Counted from the first letter of the stretch, positions 34,026 through 43,509 are shown. The stretch: DNA of 64,000 bases from Variovorax sp. OK212 (GCF_900112425.1 NZ_FOLP01000010.1:62001-126000), one strand, 5' to 3'. Notes: generated from the sequence alone by a model not told the origin. Numbers and translations: made by a program.

Positions 34026-35011
34026 TGTCCGCGAACCCTGTGAGCTCCGTGAACCCGAAGACCGCCTCCAGCAGCCCCCCGCCGCCGCGCATCGTGGTGC
34101 TCGGCAGCCTCAACATGGACCTGGTGCTGCGCGTGCCGCACGCCCCGGCGGCCGGCGAGACGCTGCAGGGCCATTCGATCGCCACCATTCCCGGCGGCAA
34201 GGGCGCGAACCAGGCCGTGAGCTGCGCGCGCGAAGGCGCCCAGGTGCAGATGATCGGCTGCGTGGGCGACGACGCGCACGGCACGGCCCTGCGCACGGCG
34301 CTGGAGAACGACGGCATCGACACCACCGCGCTGCGCACCGTGGCCGGCGAGCCCACCGGCACGGCGCTGATCCTCGTGGAGGACGGCGGCCAGAATCGCA
34401 TCGTGATCGTTCCCGGCGCCAATGCGAAGGTCCGGATCGACGAGGCCGCGCTGCAACGGCAGGTGCAGGGCGCCGCCTTTCTCGTGACGCAGTTCGAGAC
34501 GCCGATGGACCAGGTCGCGCGCGCCATCGCGGTGGCGCACGCCGCGGGCTGCAAGGTGCTGCTGAATCCGTCGCCGGTGCAGCCCATTGCCGCGCCGCTG
34601 TGGCCGCAGATCGACACGCTGGTGGTCAACGAGATCGAGGCCAAGGCGCTGTGCGGCCAGTCCGCCGACACGCCGCAGGAAGCGGCGCAGGCCGGCCAGG
34701 CCCTGCGCGCCAGGGGCATCGCCCGCGTGGTGGTCACGCTCGGTGCGCGCGGCGCGGTGGCGGTCGACGCCAGCGGCGCGCGTCACCACCCCGCGCCGAA
34801 GGTGCAGGCGGTCGACACCACGGCCGCCGGCGACACCTTCCTGGGCGCGCTGGCGGTGGCGCTGGGCGAAGGCCAGTCCTTCGACGAGGCCGTGCGCCTG
34901 GGCATCCGCGCCGCGGCGCTGTGCATCCAGCAGGCCGGCGCCCAACCCTCCATTCCGCTGCGCGACGCCGTGCTGCGCAGCCCCATGCCACCCGACTGGA
35001 CCTCGCTGTGA
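34025..35011 (+). CDS. rbsK: Ribokinase
   Basis: A 328-aa PfkB-family sugar kinase making ribose-5-phosphate. It has signature 1 PGGKGANQAVSCAREG, signature 2 VDTTAAGDTFLGALAVALG with the catalytic Asp and anion hole, and GSLNMDLVLRVPHAPAAGET at the substrate lid. An extra 20 N-terminal residues rich in Ser/Pro come from the start overlapping rbsR. It also overlaps rbsD by GTGA at its 3' end. Confidence 0.95.
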   Translation: MSANPVSSVNPKTASSSPPPPRIVVLGSLNMDLVLRVPHAPAAGETLQGHSIATIPGGKGANQAVSCAREGAQVQMIGCVGDDAHGTALRTALENDGIDTTALRTVAGEPTGTALILVEDGGQNRIVIVPGANAKVRIDEAALQRQVQGAAFLVTQFETPMDQVARAIAVAHAAGCKVLLNPSPVQPIAAPLWPQIDTLVVNEIEAKALCGQSADTPQEAAQAGQALRARGIARVVVTLGARGAVAVDASGARHHPAPKVQAVDTTAAGDTFLGALAVALGEGQSFDEAVRLGIRAAALCIQQAGAQPSIPLRDAVLRSPMPPDWTSL

Positions 35012-35400
35012 AACGTACCGCCCTGCTGCATGCCGAACTGTCCCACGTGATCGCCTCGCTCGGGCACGGCGACATGCTGGTGCTCGGCGACGCCGGCCTG
35101 CCGATTCCCGACGGCCCGCGGCGCATCGACCTGGCCGTGGCGCGCGGCGTGCCGCAGCTGACCGACGTGCTGCAGGCGGTGCTGTCGGAAATGCAGGTGG
35201 AAAGCATCGTCGTGGCCGACGAGGCGCTGGACGGTGCGAAGCAATTGCCGGGCTGGTATCCGCGGTCGCTCGGCATCGCGCCGCAGACGGTGTCGCACGA
35301 GGAATTCAAGCGCCGCAGCGCCAAGGCCCGCGCCGTCGTGCGCACGGGCGAGTGCACGCCCTACGCCAACATCATGCTGATCGCCGGCGTGCACTTCTGA
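35008..35400 (+). CDS. rbsD: D-ribose pyranase
   Basis: A 130-aa RbsD/FucU-family protein that interconverts beta-pyranose and beta-furanose forms of ribose so ribokinase can use it. Features: the family N terminus KRTALLHAELSHVIASLGHG, the GDAGLPIP motif, and the C-terminal RTGECTPYANIMLIAGV. It starts at GTG 35008, overlapping the rbsK stop (GTGA), and is the last gene of rbsBACRKD. Confidence 0.94.
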   Translation: MKRTALLHAELSHVIASLGHGDMLVLGDAGLPIPDGPRRIDLAVARGVPQLTDVLQAVLSEMQVESIVVADEALDGAKQLPGWYPRSLGIAPQTVSHEEFKRRSAKARAVVRTGECTPYANIMLIAGVHF

Positions 35401-35452
35401 CTTTCGATTTCTCACCTCTGACTTCCGAGCCGCCGGCCCGGCGCCGGTCAGG

Positions 35453-36334
35453 TCATTCGAACCTGTAGTTCGCGCCCACGGCCTGGCCCACCTTGAGCGT
35501 GTATTCCACGCCCTGGATCACGATGCAGTTCATGCCGAAGGTGATGCCGCCGTCCACGCGCGGGTCCTTGCGGTAGGTGCGCAGCATGTCGCCGACCTCC
35601 GGGCTGCTCAGGGCCGTGGCCGGGTCGATGTCCGGAATCGGACAGCGCGTGCAGGGCTTGACGGGGCGCAGCTCGGCCTCGCCCTCGGCGGTGCCGATGT
35701 GCAGCGCGTCGACGCGGTCCTCGTCGTGCGACTCCATGCCCGACAGCACGATGTTCGGGCGAAAGCGCTCGATGCCGACCGCGTCGTGGCCGGCCGCGGC
35801 CAGCCGCTCGTTCAGGTCGGCCAGCGAGCCCTCGCTGGCCACCAGCACCGGGAAGCCGTCGGCGAACTGGTTCTCGGCCTCCACGCCGTCGGTCCACTTC
35901 ATGCTCGACAGGCGCTTCTGCTCGGGGTCGAAGCGCACCAGCCGCAGGGTCTGCGGCTTGCCGGGCTCGGAGAGAAAGTCGCTGAACCACTGGGCGGCGA
36001 TGTCGCCCATGTCGTAGGCCGCCACTTCGTCCTTCCACACGCGCACGCGCACCGGCTTCTCGACCCGGTCGAAGGCCAGGTGCAGCGCCAGCATGCCGGG
36101 GGCGCGCAGCACCACTTCCATGTGCTTCATCTGCGGCTTGACCAGCGCCATGCGCGGCAGCTGCCGCTGGGTGACGAATTCGCCCTGGGCGTCGACCACC
36201 ATCCAGGCGCGGTCGAACTCCAGGCCGGTCTCGGTCAGCAGCATTTCGGGGAGCTCGACCCCGGCGCAGGACTTGACCGGGTAGATGAACAGGCGCGCGA
36301 TGGTGGCTTCGAGGTCGAAAGCGGGCTGGGACAC
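35453..36334 (-). CDS. MOSC-domain molybdenum cofactor sulfurase-like protein (YcbX/mARC type)
   Basis: A 293-aa protein with an N-terminal MOSC_N beta-barrel (IARLFIYPVKSCAGVELPEM) and a C-terminal MOSC domain carrying the conserved cysteine segment VKPCTRCPIPDIDPATA. Relatives such as E. coli YcbX and eukaryotic mARC reduce N-hydroxylated bases using molybdenum cofactor. A final QGVEYTLKVGQAVG strand completes the fold. No ferredoxin domain follows, so an electron partner must be separate. It converges with rbsD and is divergent from the hydroxylase gene. Confidence 0.9.
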   Translation of the reverse strand: MSQPAFDLEATIARLFIYPVKSCAGVELPEMLLTETGLEFDRAWMVVDAQGEFVTQRQLPRMALVKPQMKHMEVVLRAPGMLALHLAFDRVEKPVRVRVWKDEVAAYDMGDIAAQWFSDFLSEPGKPQTLRLVRFDPEQKRLSSMKWTDGVEAENQFADGFPVLVASEGSLADLNERLAAAGHDAVGIERFRPNIVLSGMESHDEDRVDALHIGTAEGEAELRPVKPCTRCPIPDIDPATALSSPEVGDMLRTYRKDPRVDGGITFGMNCIVIQGVEYTLKVGQAVGANYRFE

Positions 36335-36467
36335 GGTGGGGGTTCCTTGAAATTCGGCGGCAATTGTCCCGCATCGTGTCTCGCGCGCCGCGGCGGCCGG
36401 AAGACCTTCGCTTCCCGGGGGAAAGGCGCGGGGCGCGCCCGGGCGGGCTTGTTCTTACAATCGTTTC

Positions 36468-37604
36468 ATGGCTCTCCCCCCAGAAGTTTGCATTCGCGGC
36501 GCCGGCATCGTCGGCCGTACGCTGGCCCTGCTGCTCGCGCGCGAGCGGGTGCGCGTCGCGCTGGTGGTGCCGCCGGCCACGCCGGGCAAGGAAGACATCC
36601 GCGACATCCGTGCCTATGCGCTGAACACCGCCTCTCGCACCCTGCTCGAATCGCTGCGCGCCTGGCCCGACGCGGCCCACGCCACCGCGGTGCGCGAAAT
36701 GCTGGTGCACGGCGACGAAGGCGGCCGGGTTCAGTTCAGCGCCGCGCGCCAGAAGGTCGATGCGCTGGCCTGGATCGTCGACGTGCCCGCGCTCGAACAG
36801 CAACTGGCCGACGCGGTGCGCTTCCAGCCCCAGATCGAGGTGGTGAGCGCCCCCGTTGCCGCGCCGCTGACCGTGGTGTGCGAAGGCAAGGCCAGCACCA
36901 CGCGCGAGGCGCTGGGCGTGAGCTACGAGGTCACGCGCTATCCGCAGCACGCGATTGCTGCGCGCATGGAGGCCGAGCAGTCGCACGACGGCATTGCGCG
37001 CCAGTGGTTCAACGACAGGGGCGAGGTGCTCGCGCTGCTGCCGCTCGGCGGCACGCACGGCAAGACGGTGGCGCTGGTGTGGTCGGTCGACCAGCTGCGC
37101 GCGCCCGAGCTGCTGGCGCAAAGCGACGAAGCGTTCGACACCGCCATCACCGAGGCCAGCCACCATGCGCTGGGCGCGCTCAAGCTCACGAGCGAGCGCG
37201 GCGCCTGGCCGCTGGCCCGCGCCATTGCCGACCGCTGGACCGGCGCCATGCCCGGCCAGCCGAACCGTTCCTGGGCGCTGGCGGGCGACGCCGCGCACAC
37301 GGTGCACCCGCTGGCGGGCCAGGGCCTGAACCTGGGCCTGGCCGACGCGGCCGCGCTGGCCGAGGTGATCAAGAACCGCGACTACTGGCGCAGCGTGGGC
37401 GACCCGCGCCTGCTGCGCCGCTACGAACGCGCCCGCCGTGCCGACGTGCTGCAGATGAGCCTGGCGACCGACGGATTGCAGCAACTTTTCTCGCACAACC
37501 TGGGTCCATTGCCTGCGTTGCGCAACTGGGGCATGCGCGGTTTCGACCGCACGCGCCTGGTCAAGCACTGGATCACGGCGCAAGCCATGGGGCTGAAGGC
37601 CTGA
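36468..37604 (+). CDS. FAD-dependent hydroxylase of the UbiH/UbiI/UbiF family
   Basis: A 378-aa flavoprotein monooxygenase. The dinucleotide fold is GAGIVGRTLALLLARERV, and the second FAD motif is SWALAGDAAHTVHPLAGQGL followed by NLGLADA, the signature of ubiquinone-ring hydroxylases. The substrate position (C1, C5 or C6 of the ubiquinone ring) cannot be told from motifs alone. It is followed 51 nt later by dsbC, so both may share a transcript, but no functional link is obvious. Confidence 0.9.
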   Translation: MALPPEVCIRGAGIVGRTLALLLARERVRVALVVPPATPGKEDIRDIRAYALNTASRTLLESLRAWPDAAHATAVREMLVHGDEGGRVQFSAARQKVDALAWIVDVPALEQQLADAVRFQPQIEVVSAPVAAPLTVVCEGKASTTREALGVSYEVTRYPQHAIAARMEAEQSHDGIARQWFNDRGEVLALLPLGGTHGKTVALVWSVDQLRAPELLAQSDEAFDTAITEASHHALGALKLTSERGAWPLARAIADRWTGAMPGQPNRSWALAGDAAHTVHPLAGQGLNLGLADAAALAEVIKNRDYWRSVGDPRLLRRYERARRADVLQMSLATDGLQQLFSHNLGPLPALRNWGMRGFDRTRLVKHWITAQAMGLKA

Positions 37605-37655
37605 CGGCCCGCGGCTTTCGCACCTCTTTTTCGAACCGAACCAACGGATCTCCCG

Positions 37656-38378
37656 ATGACACTCGTACGCAACCTCCTTCTCGCCGCCTGCACGCTGGGC
37701 GCGGTCGTGGCCGCCACCGCCGGCGAAGCCGAGATCCGCAAGAACCTGCCTGCGCGCATTCCGCAGTTCCCGCCCATCGAGGAAGTGACGAAGGCGCCGG
37801 TGCCGGGCCTGTACGAAGTGCGCGTGAACGGCGCGCAGATCTTCTACACCGACGAACAGGGCAACTATCTGATCCAGGGCAACCTGATCGACGTGAAGAC
37901 GCGCAAGAACCTGACCGAGGAACGCGTGGAGAAGCTCAGCGCGGTCGCCTTCGACCAGCTGCCGCTGAAGGACTCGATCAAGATCGTGCGCGGCAACGGC
38001 AAGCGCAAGCTGGCGGTGTTCGAAGACCCGAACTGCGGCTACTGCAAGCGCTTCGAGAAGGACATGAAGGCGGTCGACAACGTCACCGTGTACCTGTTCC
38101 TGTACCCGGTGCTGGGCCCCGATTCGAACGTCAAGTCGCGTGACATCTGGTGCAGCAAGGACAAGGGCAAGGCCTGGGGCGACTGGATGGAAACCAGCGC
38201 CAAGCCGGTCACCGCGCCCAGCAGCTGCGACGTGACCGCGCTGCAGCGCAACGTCGACTTCGGCCGCAAGTACAACATCACCGGCACGCCCACGCTGATC
38301 TTCAGCGACGGCACCCGCACGCCCGGCGCCATTCCCGCAGAGCAGGTCGAGAAGCAACTCGCCGCCTCGTCCAGCTGA
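37656..38378 (+). CDS. dsbC: Thiol:disulfide interchange protein DsbC
   Basis: A 240-aa periplasmic disulfide isomerase. A signal peptide covers about residues 1-22. An N-terminal dimerisation domain is followed by a thioredoxin fold with active site Cys127-Gly-Tyr-Cys130 (FEDPNCGYCKRF) and the cis-Pro loop ITGTPTLIF. A second cysteine pair (WCSKDK and PSSCD) matches the structural disulfide of DsbC. Its stop overlaps the start of the M61 peptidase (TGATG). Confidence 0.95.
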   Translation: MTLVRNLLLAACTLGAVVAATAGEAEIRKNLPARIPQFPPIEEVTKAPVPGLYEVRVNGAQIFYTDEQGNYLIQGNLIDVKTRKNLTEERVEKLSAVAFDQLPLKDSIKIVRGNGKRKLAVFEDPNCGYCKRFEKDMKAVDNVTVYLFLYPVLGPDSNVKSRDIWCSKDKGKAWGDWMETSAKPVTAPSSCDVTALQRNVDFGRKYNITGTPTLIFSDGTRTPGAIPAEQVEKQLAASSS

Positions 38379-40309
38379 TGGCGACGAAGACCCGGACCGC
38401 ACCGCGCCGCGCCACCGCAGCCGCCACGCCAACAGCCCCCACCGCCCCGGCCACGCCCGCCACCCGCGCCACACGCGCGGCGGCGACGGCTGCCAAGTCC
38501 ACCGCGGGCGTGCGCTACCGCGTCGAATGCGCGGACCTGCATGCGCATCTCTTCTCCGTCACGCTCACCATCGATTCGCCCGCCGCGCAGCAGCGCGTGG
38601 CGCTGCCGGTGTGGATTCCGGGCAGCTACCTGGTGCGCGAGTTCGCCAAGAACCTGCAGGGCCTGCGCGCCACGCAGGGCCGCCGCAAGCCGGCGTTGAT
38701 GCAGCTCGACAAATGCAGCTGGCTGGTCGAATGCACGCCCGGCCAGCCGCTGGTGCTGCACTACCAGGTCTGCGCCTACGACAACTCGGTGCGCACCGCC
38801 TGGCTGGACACCGAGCGCGGCTTCTTCAACGGCACCAGCGTGTGCCTGCGGGTCGAAGGCCAGACCGACGCGCCGCACGCCATGGACATCGTGGCGCCGG
38901 CGCTGCCCGCCGATGCGGCACGCTGGTCGTGCGCCACCGCCCTGGTACCGGTGAAGGCCGACAGGTACGGCTTCGGCAGCTACCAGGCCTCGGGCTACGA
39001 CGAGCTGGCCGACAGCCCGGTCGAGCTGGGCGCCTTCTGGAGCGCCGAGTTCGACGCCTGCGGCGTGCCGCACCGCTTCGTGGTCGCGGGTGCCGCGGCC
39101 TCGTTCGACGGCGACAGGCTCATCGCCGACACGCAAGCCATCTGCGAAGCCGAGATCCGCTTCTGGCACGGCGACAAGGCCGGCAAGCGCGGCGGCCCGA
39201 AGCTGCCGATCGACCGCTACGTGTTCATGCTCAATGCGGTGGACGACGGCTACGGCGGGCTCGAGCATCGCCACTCCACGGCGCTGATCTGCAACCGCCG
39301 CGACCTGCCCCAGCGCGGCGAGAAGAAGAAGCAGCCCGAGGGCTACACCACGCTGATGGGCCTCATCAGCCACGAGTACTTCCACACCTGGAACGTCAAG
39401 CGCATGCGGCCGGCCGAGTTCGCGCGCTACGACTACAGCCGCGAGAACTACACGCAGCTGCTGTGGTTCTTCGAGGGCTTCACCAGCTACTACGACGACC
39501 TGCTGCTGCGCCGCGCCGGGCGCATCGACGACTCGGCCTACCTGCGGCTGCTGAACAAGACGCTCAACCAGGTCATGCAGACACCGGGCCGCCTCGTGCA
39601 GCCGGTGGCCGACGCGAGCTTCGACGCCTGGGTCAAGTACTACCGCCAGGACGAGCAGACGCCCAACAGCACGGTGAGCTACTACACCAAGGGTGCGCTG
39701 GTGGCGCTGTGCTTCGACCTGACGCTGCGCCACGAAGGCAAGGGTTCGCTCGACGACGTGATGCGCCACCTGTGGACGCACAGCGGCGGCGGCCCGATCA
39801 GCGAGGCCGACATCGCGGCCGCGCTGGAGGCCGTGAGCGGCCGCTCGTACGCGGACGAACTCGCGCGCTGGGTGCATTCGACCGACGAACTCCCGCTCGC
39901 GCAACTGCTGCGCGTGCACGGCGTGGCCACGCTCGAAGACCCGTCGCAGCAGGCGCAGACGCTCGGCATGCGCGTGACCGAAGCCAGCGGCAGCGTGCAG
40001 GTGAAGGTGGTGCTGCGCGGTGGCGCCGCCGAGAAGGCCGGGTTCTCCGCCAACGACGAGTGGATCGGCATCGAGCTGCCCGCCACCGGCAAGAAGAGCT
40101 CGAGCGGCTCGCAACGCCCGGCGCAGGCCTGGCGCATCGCCAAGCTCGACGACCTCGCGCTGTACCTGGGCGATGCCACGAAGTGCACGGCCATCGTCGC
40201 GCGCGACCGCAAGCTCATCAAGCTGCCACTCGTGCTGCCGGCCGGCGTGACCACCTGGCGCCTGTTCGCGCACGACGCCACCAAGGTGGCGAACTGGTTG
40301 AAGGGCTAG
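38378..40309 (+). CDS. M61-family glycyl aminopeptidase with PDZ domain
   Basis: A 643-aa peptidase of the M61 family. The zinc motif HEYFHTWNVKRMRP begins at residue 332, and WFFEGFTSYYDDLLLRRAG carries the downstream metal-binding Glu. An N-terminal beta-sandwich region precedes the catalytic domain, and a PDZ-like domain (VVLRGGAAEKAGFSANDEW) ends the protein. The first 40 residues are Ala/Thr/Pro-rich low-complexity sequence without an evident signal peptide. Translationally coupled to dsbC. Its stop codon abuts that of the convergent DUF2325 gene. Confidence 0.92.
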   Translation: MATKTRTAPRRATAAATPTAPTAPATPATRATRAAATAAKSTAGVRYRVECADLHAHLFSVTLTIDSPAAQQRVALPVWIPGSYLVREFAKNLQGLRATQGRRKPALMQLDKCSWLVECTPGQPLVLHYQVCAYDNSVRTAWLDTERGFFNGTSVCLRVEGQTDAPHAMDIVAPALPADAARWSCATALVPVKADRYGFGSYQASGYDELADSPVELGAFWSAEFDACGVPHRFVVAGAAASFDGDRLIADTQAICEAEIRFWHGDKAGKRGGPKLPIDRYVFMLNAVDDGYGGLEHRHSTALICNRRDLPQRGEKKKQPEGYTTLMGLISHEYFHTWNVKRMRPAEFARYDYSRENYTQLLWFFEGFTSYYDDLLLRRAGRIDDSAYLRLLNKTLNQVMQTPGRLVQPVADASFDAWVKYYRQDEQTPNSTVSYYTKGALVALCFDLTLRHEGKGSLDDVMRHLWTHSGGGPISEADIAAALEAVSGRSYADELARWVHSTDELPLAQLLRVHGVATLEDPSQQAQTLGMRVTEASGSVQVKVVLRGGAAEKAGFSANDEWIGIELPATGKKSSSGSQRPAQAWRIAKLDDLALYLGDATKCTAIVARDRKLIKLPLVLPAGVTTWRLFAHDATKVANWLKG

Positions 40310-40912
40310 CTAGGCGCTTTCCGCCGCGGCGGGGTTGCGCACGAACAGCATCGGCTGCGGCTCGCCCACCAGCACGCAGGGCTTGCCGGTGCGCCGGCAA
40401 TGGTCCTGCACGCGCCAGTAGGCGCCGTGGCTCACGCAGCCGGTCTGGCAGATCACGAGATCGGCCGCGCGCAGGCTGGCTTCGAGCGCGGGGTCGTCCG
40501 CGTCGTCGCCGCCGTCGTGGTGCAGGTAGCGGCCGCCGGCAATCTCGACCAGCTGGCGTGCCAGCGACGGTGCCTCTGCTTCATCCTGGTGGCCGACGCA
40601 CAGCACGGCCTTCTCGCGCAGGTCGGCCGGCACTTGCGGCGCAGGCGTCATGAGGTGGCGCCGGCTGCCCGGCGCCAGCAAGCCGCTCAGCCGCTTGGGC
40701 AGCGCCGCACCGGCGGCGGCCCGCACCGCAAGCTCCTCTCGCACGATGGCAATGGCCGAGTCGCGCGCCACCAGGGCGCCGCGCAGGCGCACGATCTGCG
40801 CCTCCAGCCTCTCGACGAGCGCGGCCTGCTCGACCAGCAGGCGCGAGCAACGCTCCTGCACGCGGGCATAGGCCCGCAGCAACACGGCATGTTCTTGCAT
40901 CGGCAACTCCAT
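40310..40912 (-). CDS. DUF2325 domain protein
   Basis: A 200-aa protein of the DUF2325 family. The N-terminal half is predicted helical/coiled coil (LRAYARVQERCSRLLVEQAA). The C-terminal DUF2325 domain begins KAVLCVGHQDEAEAPSLARQ and includes the Cys-containing ADLVICQTGCVSHGAYW. The family's biochemical function is unknown to me. A Fur-like palindrome lies directly upstream, suggesting iron control. ATG 40912 is chosen; ATG 40921 adds three residues, and a still longer start would fall inside the palindrome. Confidence 0.82.
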   Translation of the reverse strand: MELPMQEHAVLLRAYARVQERCSRLLVEQAALVERLEAQIVRLRGALVARDSAIAIVREELAVRAAAGAALPKRLSGLLAPGSRRHLMTPAPQVPADLREKAVLCVGHQDEAEAPSLARQLVEIAGGRYLHHDGGDDADDPALEASLRAADLVICQTGCVSHGAYWRVQDHCRRTGKPCVLVGEPQPMLFVRNPAAAESA

Positions 40913-40927
40913 GCCTGGCATTCTAGA

Positions 40928-40942
40928 TGAGAGCAATTCTCA
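40928..40942. promoter_or_regulatory. Fur-like palindrome
   Basis: TGAGA-gcaat-TCTCA, a perfect 5-bp inverted repeat 16 nt upstream of the DUF2325 start, with the AATTCTCA half-site typical of Fur boxes. It also lies just beyond the 3' end of the SMR gene, so the only gene it can serve at short range is DUF2325. Assignment to Fur is inferred. Confidence 0.5.
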
Positions 40943-40966
40943 ACTAGAGACGGTCGCCCTTGCCGC

Positions 40967-41302
40967 TCAGTGGGAAACCGACTTCGAGAACACGTTCACC
41001 ACCACCACGCCCGCAATGATCAGCCCGAGCCCCGCGATGGCCGGGCCGTCCAGCTTCTGGCCGAACCACAGCCAGCTCACCAGCGAGATCAGCACGATGC
41101 CCACGCCCGACCAGATCGCGTAGGCGATGCCGGTCGGAATGGTGCGCAGCGTGAGCGAGAGAAAGAAGAAGGCCACCACGTAGCCGGCCACCGAAGCCAG
41201 CGTGGGCCACAGCCGCGTGAAGCCGTCCGAGCCCTTGAGGAAACTGGTGGCGATCACTTCGGCCACGATGGCGACGAACAGGTAGGCGTAGTTGGAACTC
41301 AT
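40967..41302 (-). CDS. EmrE-like small multidrug resistance (SMR) transporter
   Basis: A 111-aa four-helix membrane protein of the SMR family that exports cationic compounds in exchange for protons as a dimer. The essential membrane glutamate is Glu15 in FVAIVAEVIATS. The stretch IPTGIAYAIWSGVGIVLISL is nearly the same as in E. coli EmrE, including the Tyr/Trp substrate-site residues. Length is exactly that of the family. The start at 41302 lacks a strong ribosome site. It is not obviously in an operon. Confidence 0.92.
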   Translation of the reverse strand: MSSNYAYLFVAIVAEVIATSFLKGSDGFTRLWPTLASVAGYVVAFFFLSLTLRTIPTGIAYAIWSGVGIVLISLVSWLWFGQKLDGPAIAGLGLIIAGVVVVNVFSKSVSH

Positions 41303-41408
41303 GGCGGGCACTCTATGGGAACTCGCAGCGCCCTGCCACCCGCACCGGCCATGCTGGGTATAGTGAAGCGCGTTTTTCCCCGTTCCCCCCGTTCCCCCCG
41401 GAGACACC

Positions 41409-42188
41409 ATGAGCTACGAAAACATCGAAGTGCGGACCGAAGCAGGCAAGGTCGGCATCATCACCCTCAACCGCCCGAAGGCACTGAACGCGCTCAACGA
41501 TGCGCTCATGACCGAGCTGGGCCAGGCCCTGAAGGCCTTCGACGCGGACGAGGCCATCGGCTGCATCATCCTCACGGGCAGCGAGCGCGCGTTTGCCGCC
41601 GGTGCCGACATCGCCGCGATGGCCAAGTACAGCTTCATCGACACGTACAAGGGCGACTACATCACGCGCAACTGGGAAACCATCCGCTCGATCCGCAAGC
41701 CGGTGATCGGCGCGGTGGCCGGCTTTGCATTGGGCGGCGGCTGCGAGCTGGCGATGATGTGCGACTTCATCATCGCGGCCGACACCGCCAAGTTCGGCCA
41801 GCCCGAGATCAAGATCGGCGTGATCCCCGGCGCCGGCGGCACGCAGCGCCTGCCACGCGCGGTGGGCAAGAGCAAGGCCATGGACATGGTGCTCACCGCC
41901 CGCATGATGGACGCCGCAGAAGCCGAGCGCGCGGGCCTCGTGAGCCGCGTGGTGCCTTACGAAAAGCTCGCCGACGAGGCGCTGGGCGCCGCCCTGATCA
42001 TTTGCGGCTTCTCGCAGATCTCGGTGATGGCGGCCAAGGAATCGGTGAACCGCGCCTTCGAAGGCGGCCTGAGCGACGGCGTGATGTTCGAGCGCCGGCT
42101 GTTCCACGCGCTGTTCGCCACCGTCGATCAGAAGGAAGGCATGGACGCCTTCCTGAACAAGCGCGCACCGGACTTCAAGAACGCCTGA
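41409..42188 (+). CDS. Enoyl-CoA hydratase (crotonase family)
   Basis: A 259-aa crotonase-fold enzyme that hydrates trans-2-enoyl-CoA in beta-oxidation. The oxyanion hole is in FAAGADIAAM and AGFALGGGCELAMMCD; the two catalytic glutamates fall in GGGCELAM and GQPEIKIGVIPGAGGTQR, so it should be active. It is closely similar along its length to the second hydratase at 61769-62548. It stands alone, downstream of a divergent SMR gene, with C-rich direct repeats (GTTCCCCCC) just before its ribosome site. Confidence 0.93.
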   Translation: MSYENIEVRTEAGKVGIITLNRPKALNALNDALMTELGQALKAFDADEAIGCIILTGSERAFAAGADIAAMAKYSFIDTYKGDYITRNWETIRSIRKPVIGAVAGFALGGGCELAMMCDFIIAADTAKFGQPEIKIGVIPGAGGTQRLPRAVGKSKAMDMVLTARMMDAAEAERAGLVSRVVPYEKLADEALGAALIICGFSQISVMAAKESVNRAFEGGLSDGVMFERRLFHALFATVDQKEGMDAFLNKRAPDFKNA

Positions 42189-42234
42189 CCGCCCTGATCG
42201 CAGGCTCGCCCGGTCGCCTGCCGGGGTCTTTCGT

Positions 42235-43509
42235 TCAGCGCGCCAGCAGCGAGCGCAGCGCATCGAGCGCCTGCGCCGGCGGGGTGCCGACCCGTGCGGT
42301 GCCGCCGGGCTGCGGCGTCCAGCGCACCTGGTCGCCCGCGATCTCGAGCACCGCGACCAGCGTGTCGCCGCGATAGAGCGACAGGCGCGCCTCCACCGGT
42401 GCGTCGAGCGATGCATCGGGTGCGGTGGCCGAACGCGCCACGGTGCCCACCAACGCAGCAAGCCCTTCGACATCGCCACGCGCGCGCCGCGCGCCGGCGC
42501 CTGAGCTGAGAGACGTCCACCGCTCCAGCGCGGAGAAGGACGACGGTGCGGCGGCTTGAAGCGGCGCCGCTTTCGCCGCGCGCGGTGCGCTGTCGCGCAA
42601 CGCGCCGGACGCCTGCGCGTTGGCGCCGCCGCCCTGGCTGGCGAGGGCCGATGCGTCCTGCGATTGGCGCGCGAGCGGTGCGGCGGCAATGGCCGGCGGG
42701 GGTGCCGCGGCTGGAGCAGGAGCAACGGGGGCTGCGGGAGCAGCAGGTGCGGCGTAGGCGCGCTGGCGTTCGCTTTCCACACGCGCTTCGCGGCGTTCGT
42801 CCTGTGCGGGTGCGGGCGCCGACTGCTCGGCCACGATGGCTGGAGGCTCAGGGGCCACGGCCACGGCCACGGCCGCGGGCGCGGGCGCCGCCTGCTTGCG
42901 CGACGGCTGGGCGCGCTCGGTTTCCTTCGCTGACGCTGCTTCGCGCAGCGCCTTGGCGCGCTGCTCGGCGGCAATCGCGGGTGCAGGTGTGGCGGGAGTC
43001 GGCGCGGCAGCCGGCGCCTGCTTCGCCGCAGCCGGTGGTGGCGGTGCGGGTTCAGGCGCGGTGGCCGCCGCGGGTGCCGCGGGTGCCGCGGGTGCCGAAG
43101 ATGCGGCAGGCGCTTGTGCTGCGGGCGAAGCCGCCCCGCCGACACGCGCCTCACCGTCGAGCCACGCCTCGGGCACCGGCTCGCTGCGCCACAGCACGGT
43201 GACGAACGCCGCCACGAGCACCGTGGCGAAGGCCGCATTCCACGGCATGCGCGAACGCGGCTCACCAACGCCGAACAGGCGGCGCCACCACGGCAGCACG
43301 CTGGCGCTGTTGGCGGCAGCGCCCGACGCCGGCATCGGCGCCGCGGCCAGGTTGTGCGCCATCTTCAGGATCGCGTCGCGCGTGCGCGGATCGGGCGCGG
43401 CGTCGCGGTCGGGCGCGTGGTCCAGCGCGCGGCGCAGCGCCGGGTCGCGCAGGTCATCGCCGCGATCGCGATCGTTGTCGTTGTCGAAGCCGGTGGTGTT
43501 GCCGCTCAT
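42235..43509 (-). CDS. Membrane-anchored anti-sigma factor candidate, Ala/Pro-rich
   Basis: A 424-aa protein co-translated with the upstream sigma factor (ATGA overlap). An acidic N-terminal cytoplasmic part of about 90 residues is followed by one membrane helix (WNAAFATVLVAAFVTVLW), then about 220 periplasmic residues of Ala/Pro/Gln low-complexity sequence and a small C-terminal globular domain (RLSLYRGDTLVAVLEIAG). I see no recognisable zinc-binding anti-sigma motif. The anti-sigma role is inferred from position and topology. Confidence 0.7.
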   Translation of the reverse strand: MSGNTTGFDNDNDRDRGDDLRDPALRRALDHAPDRDAAPDPRTRDAILKMAHNLAAAPMPASGAAANSASVLPWWRRLFGVGEPRSRMPWNAAFATVLVAAFVTVLWRSEPVPEAWLDGEARVGGAASPAAQAPAASSAPAAPAAPAAATAPEPAPPPPAAAKQAPAAAPTPATPAPAIAAEQRAKALREAASAKETERAQPSRKQAAPAPAAVAVAVAPEPPAIVAEQSAPAPAQDERREARVESERQRAYAAPAAPAAPVAPAPAAAPPPAIAAAPLARQSQDASALASQGGGANAQASGALRDSAPRAAKAAPLQAAAPSSFSALERWTSLSSGAGARRARGDVEGLAALVGTVARSATAPDASLDAPVEARLSLYRGDTLVAVLEIAGDQVRWTPQPGGTARVGTPPAQALDALRSLLAR

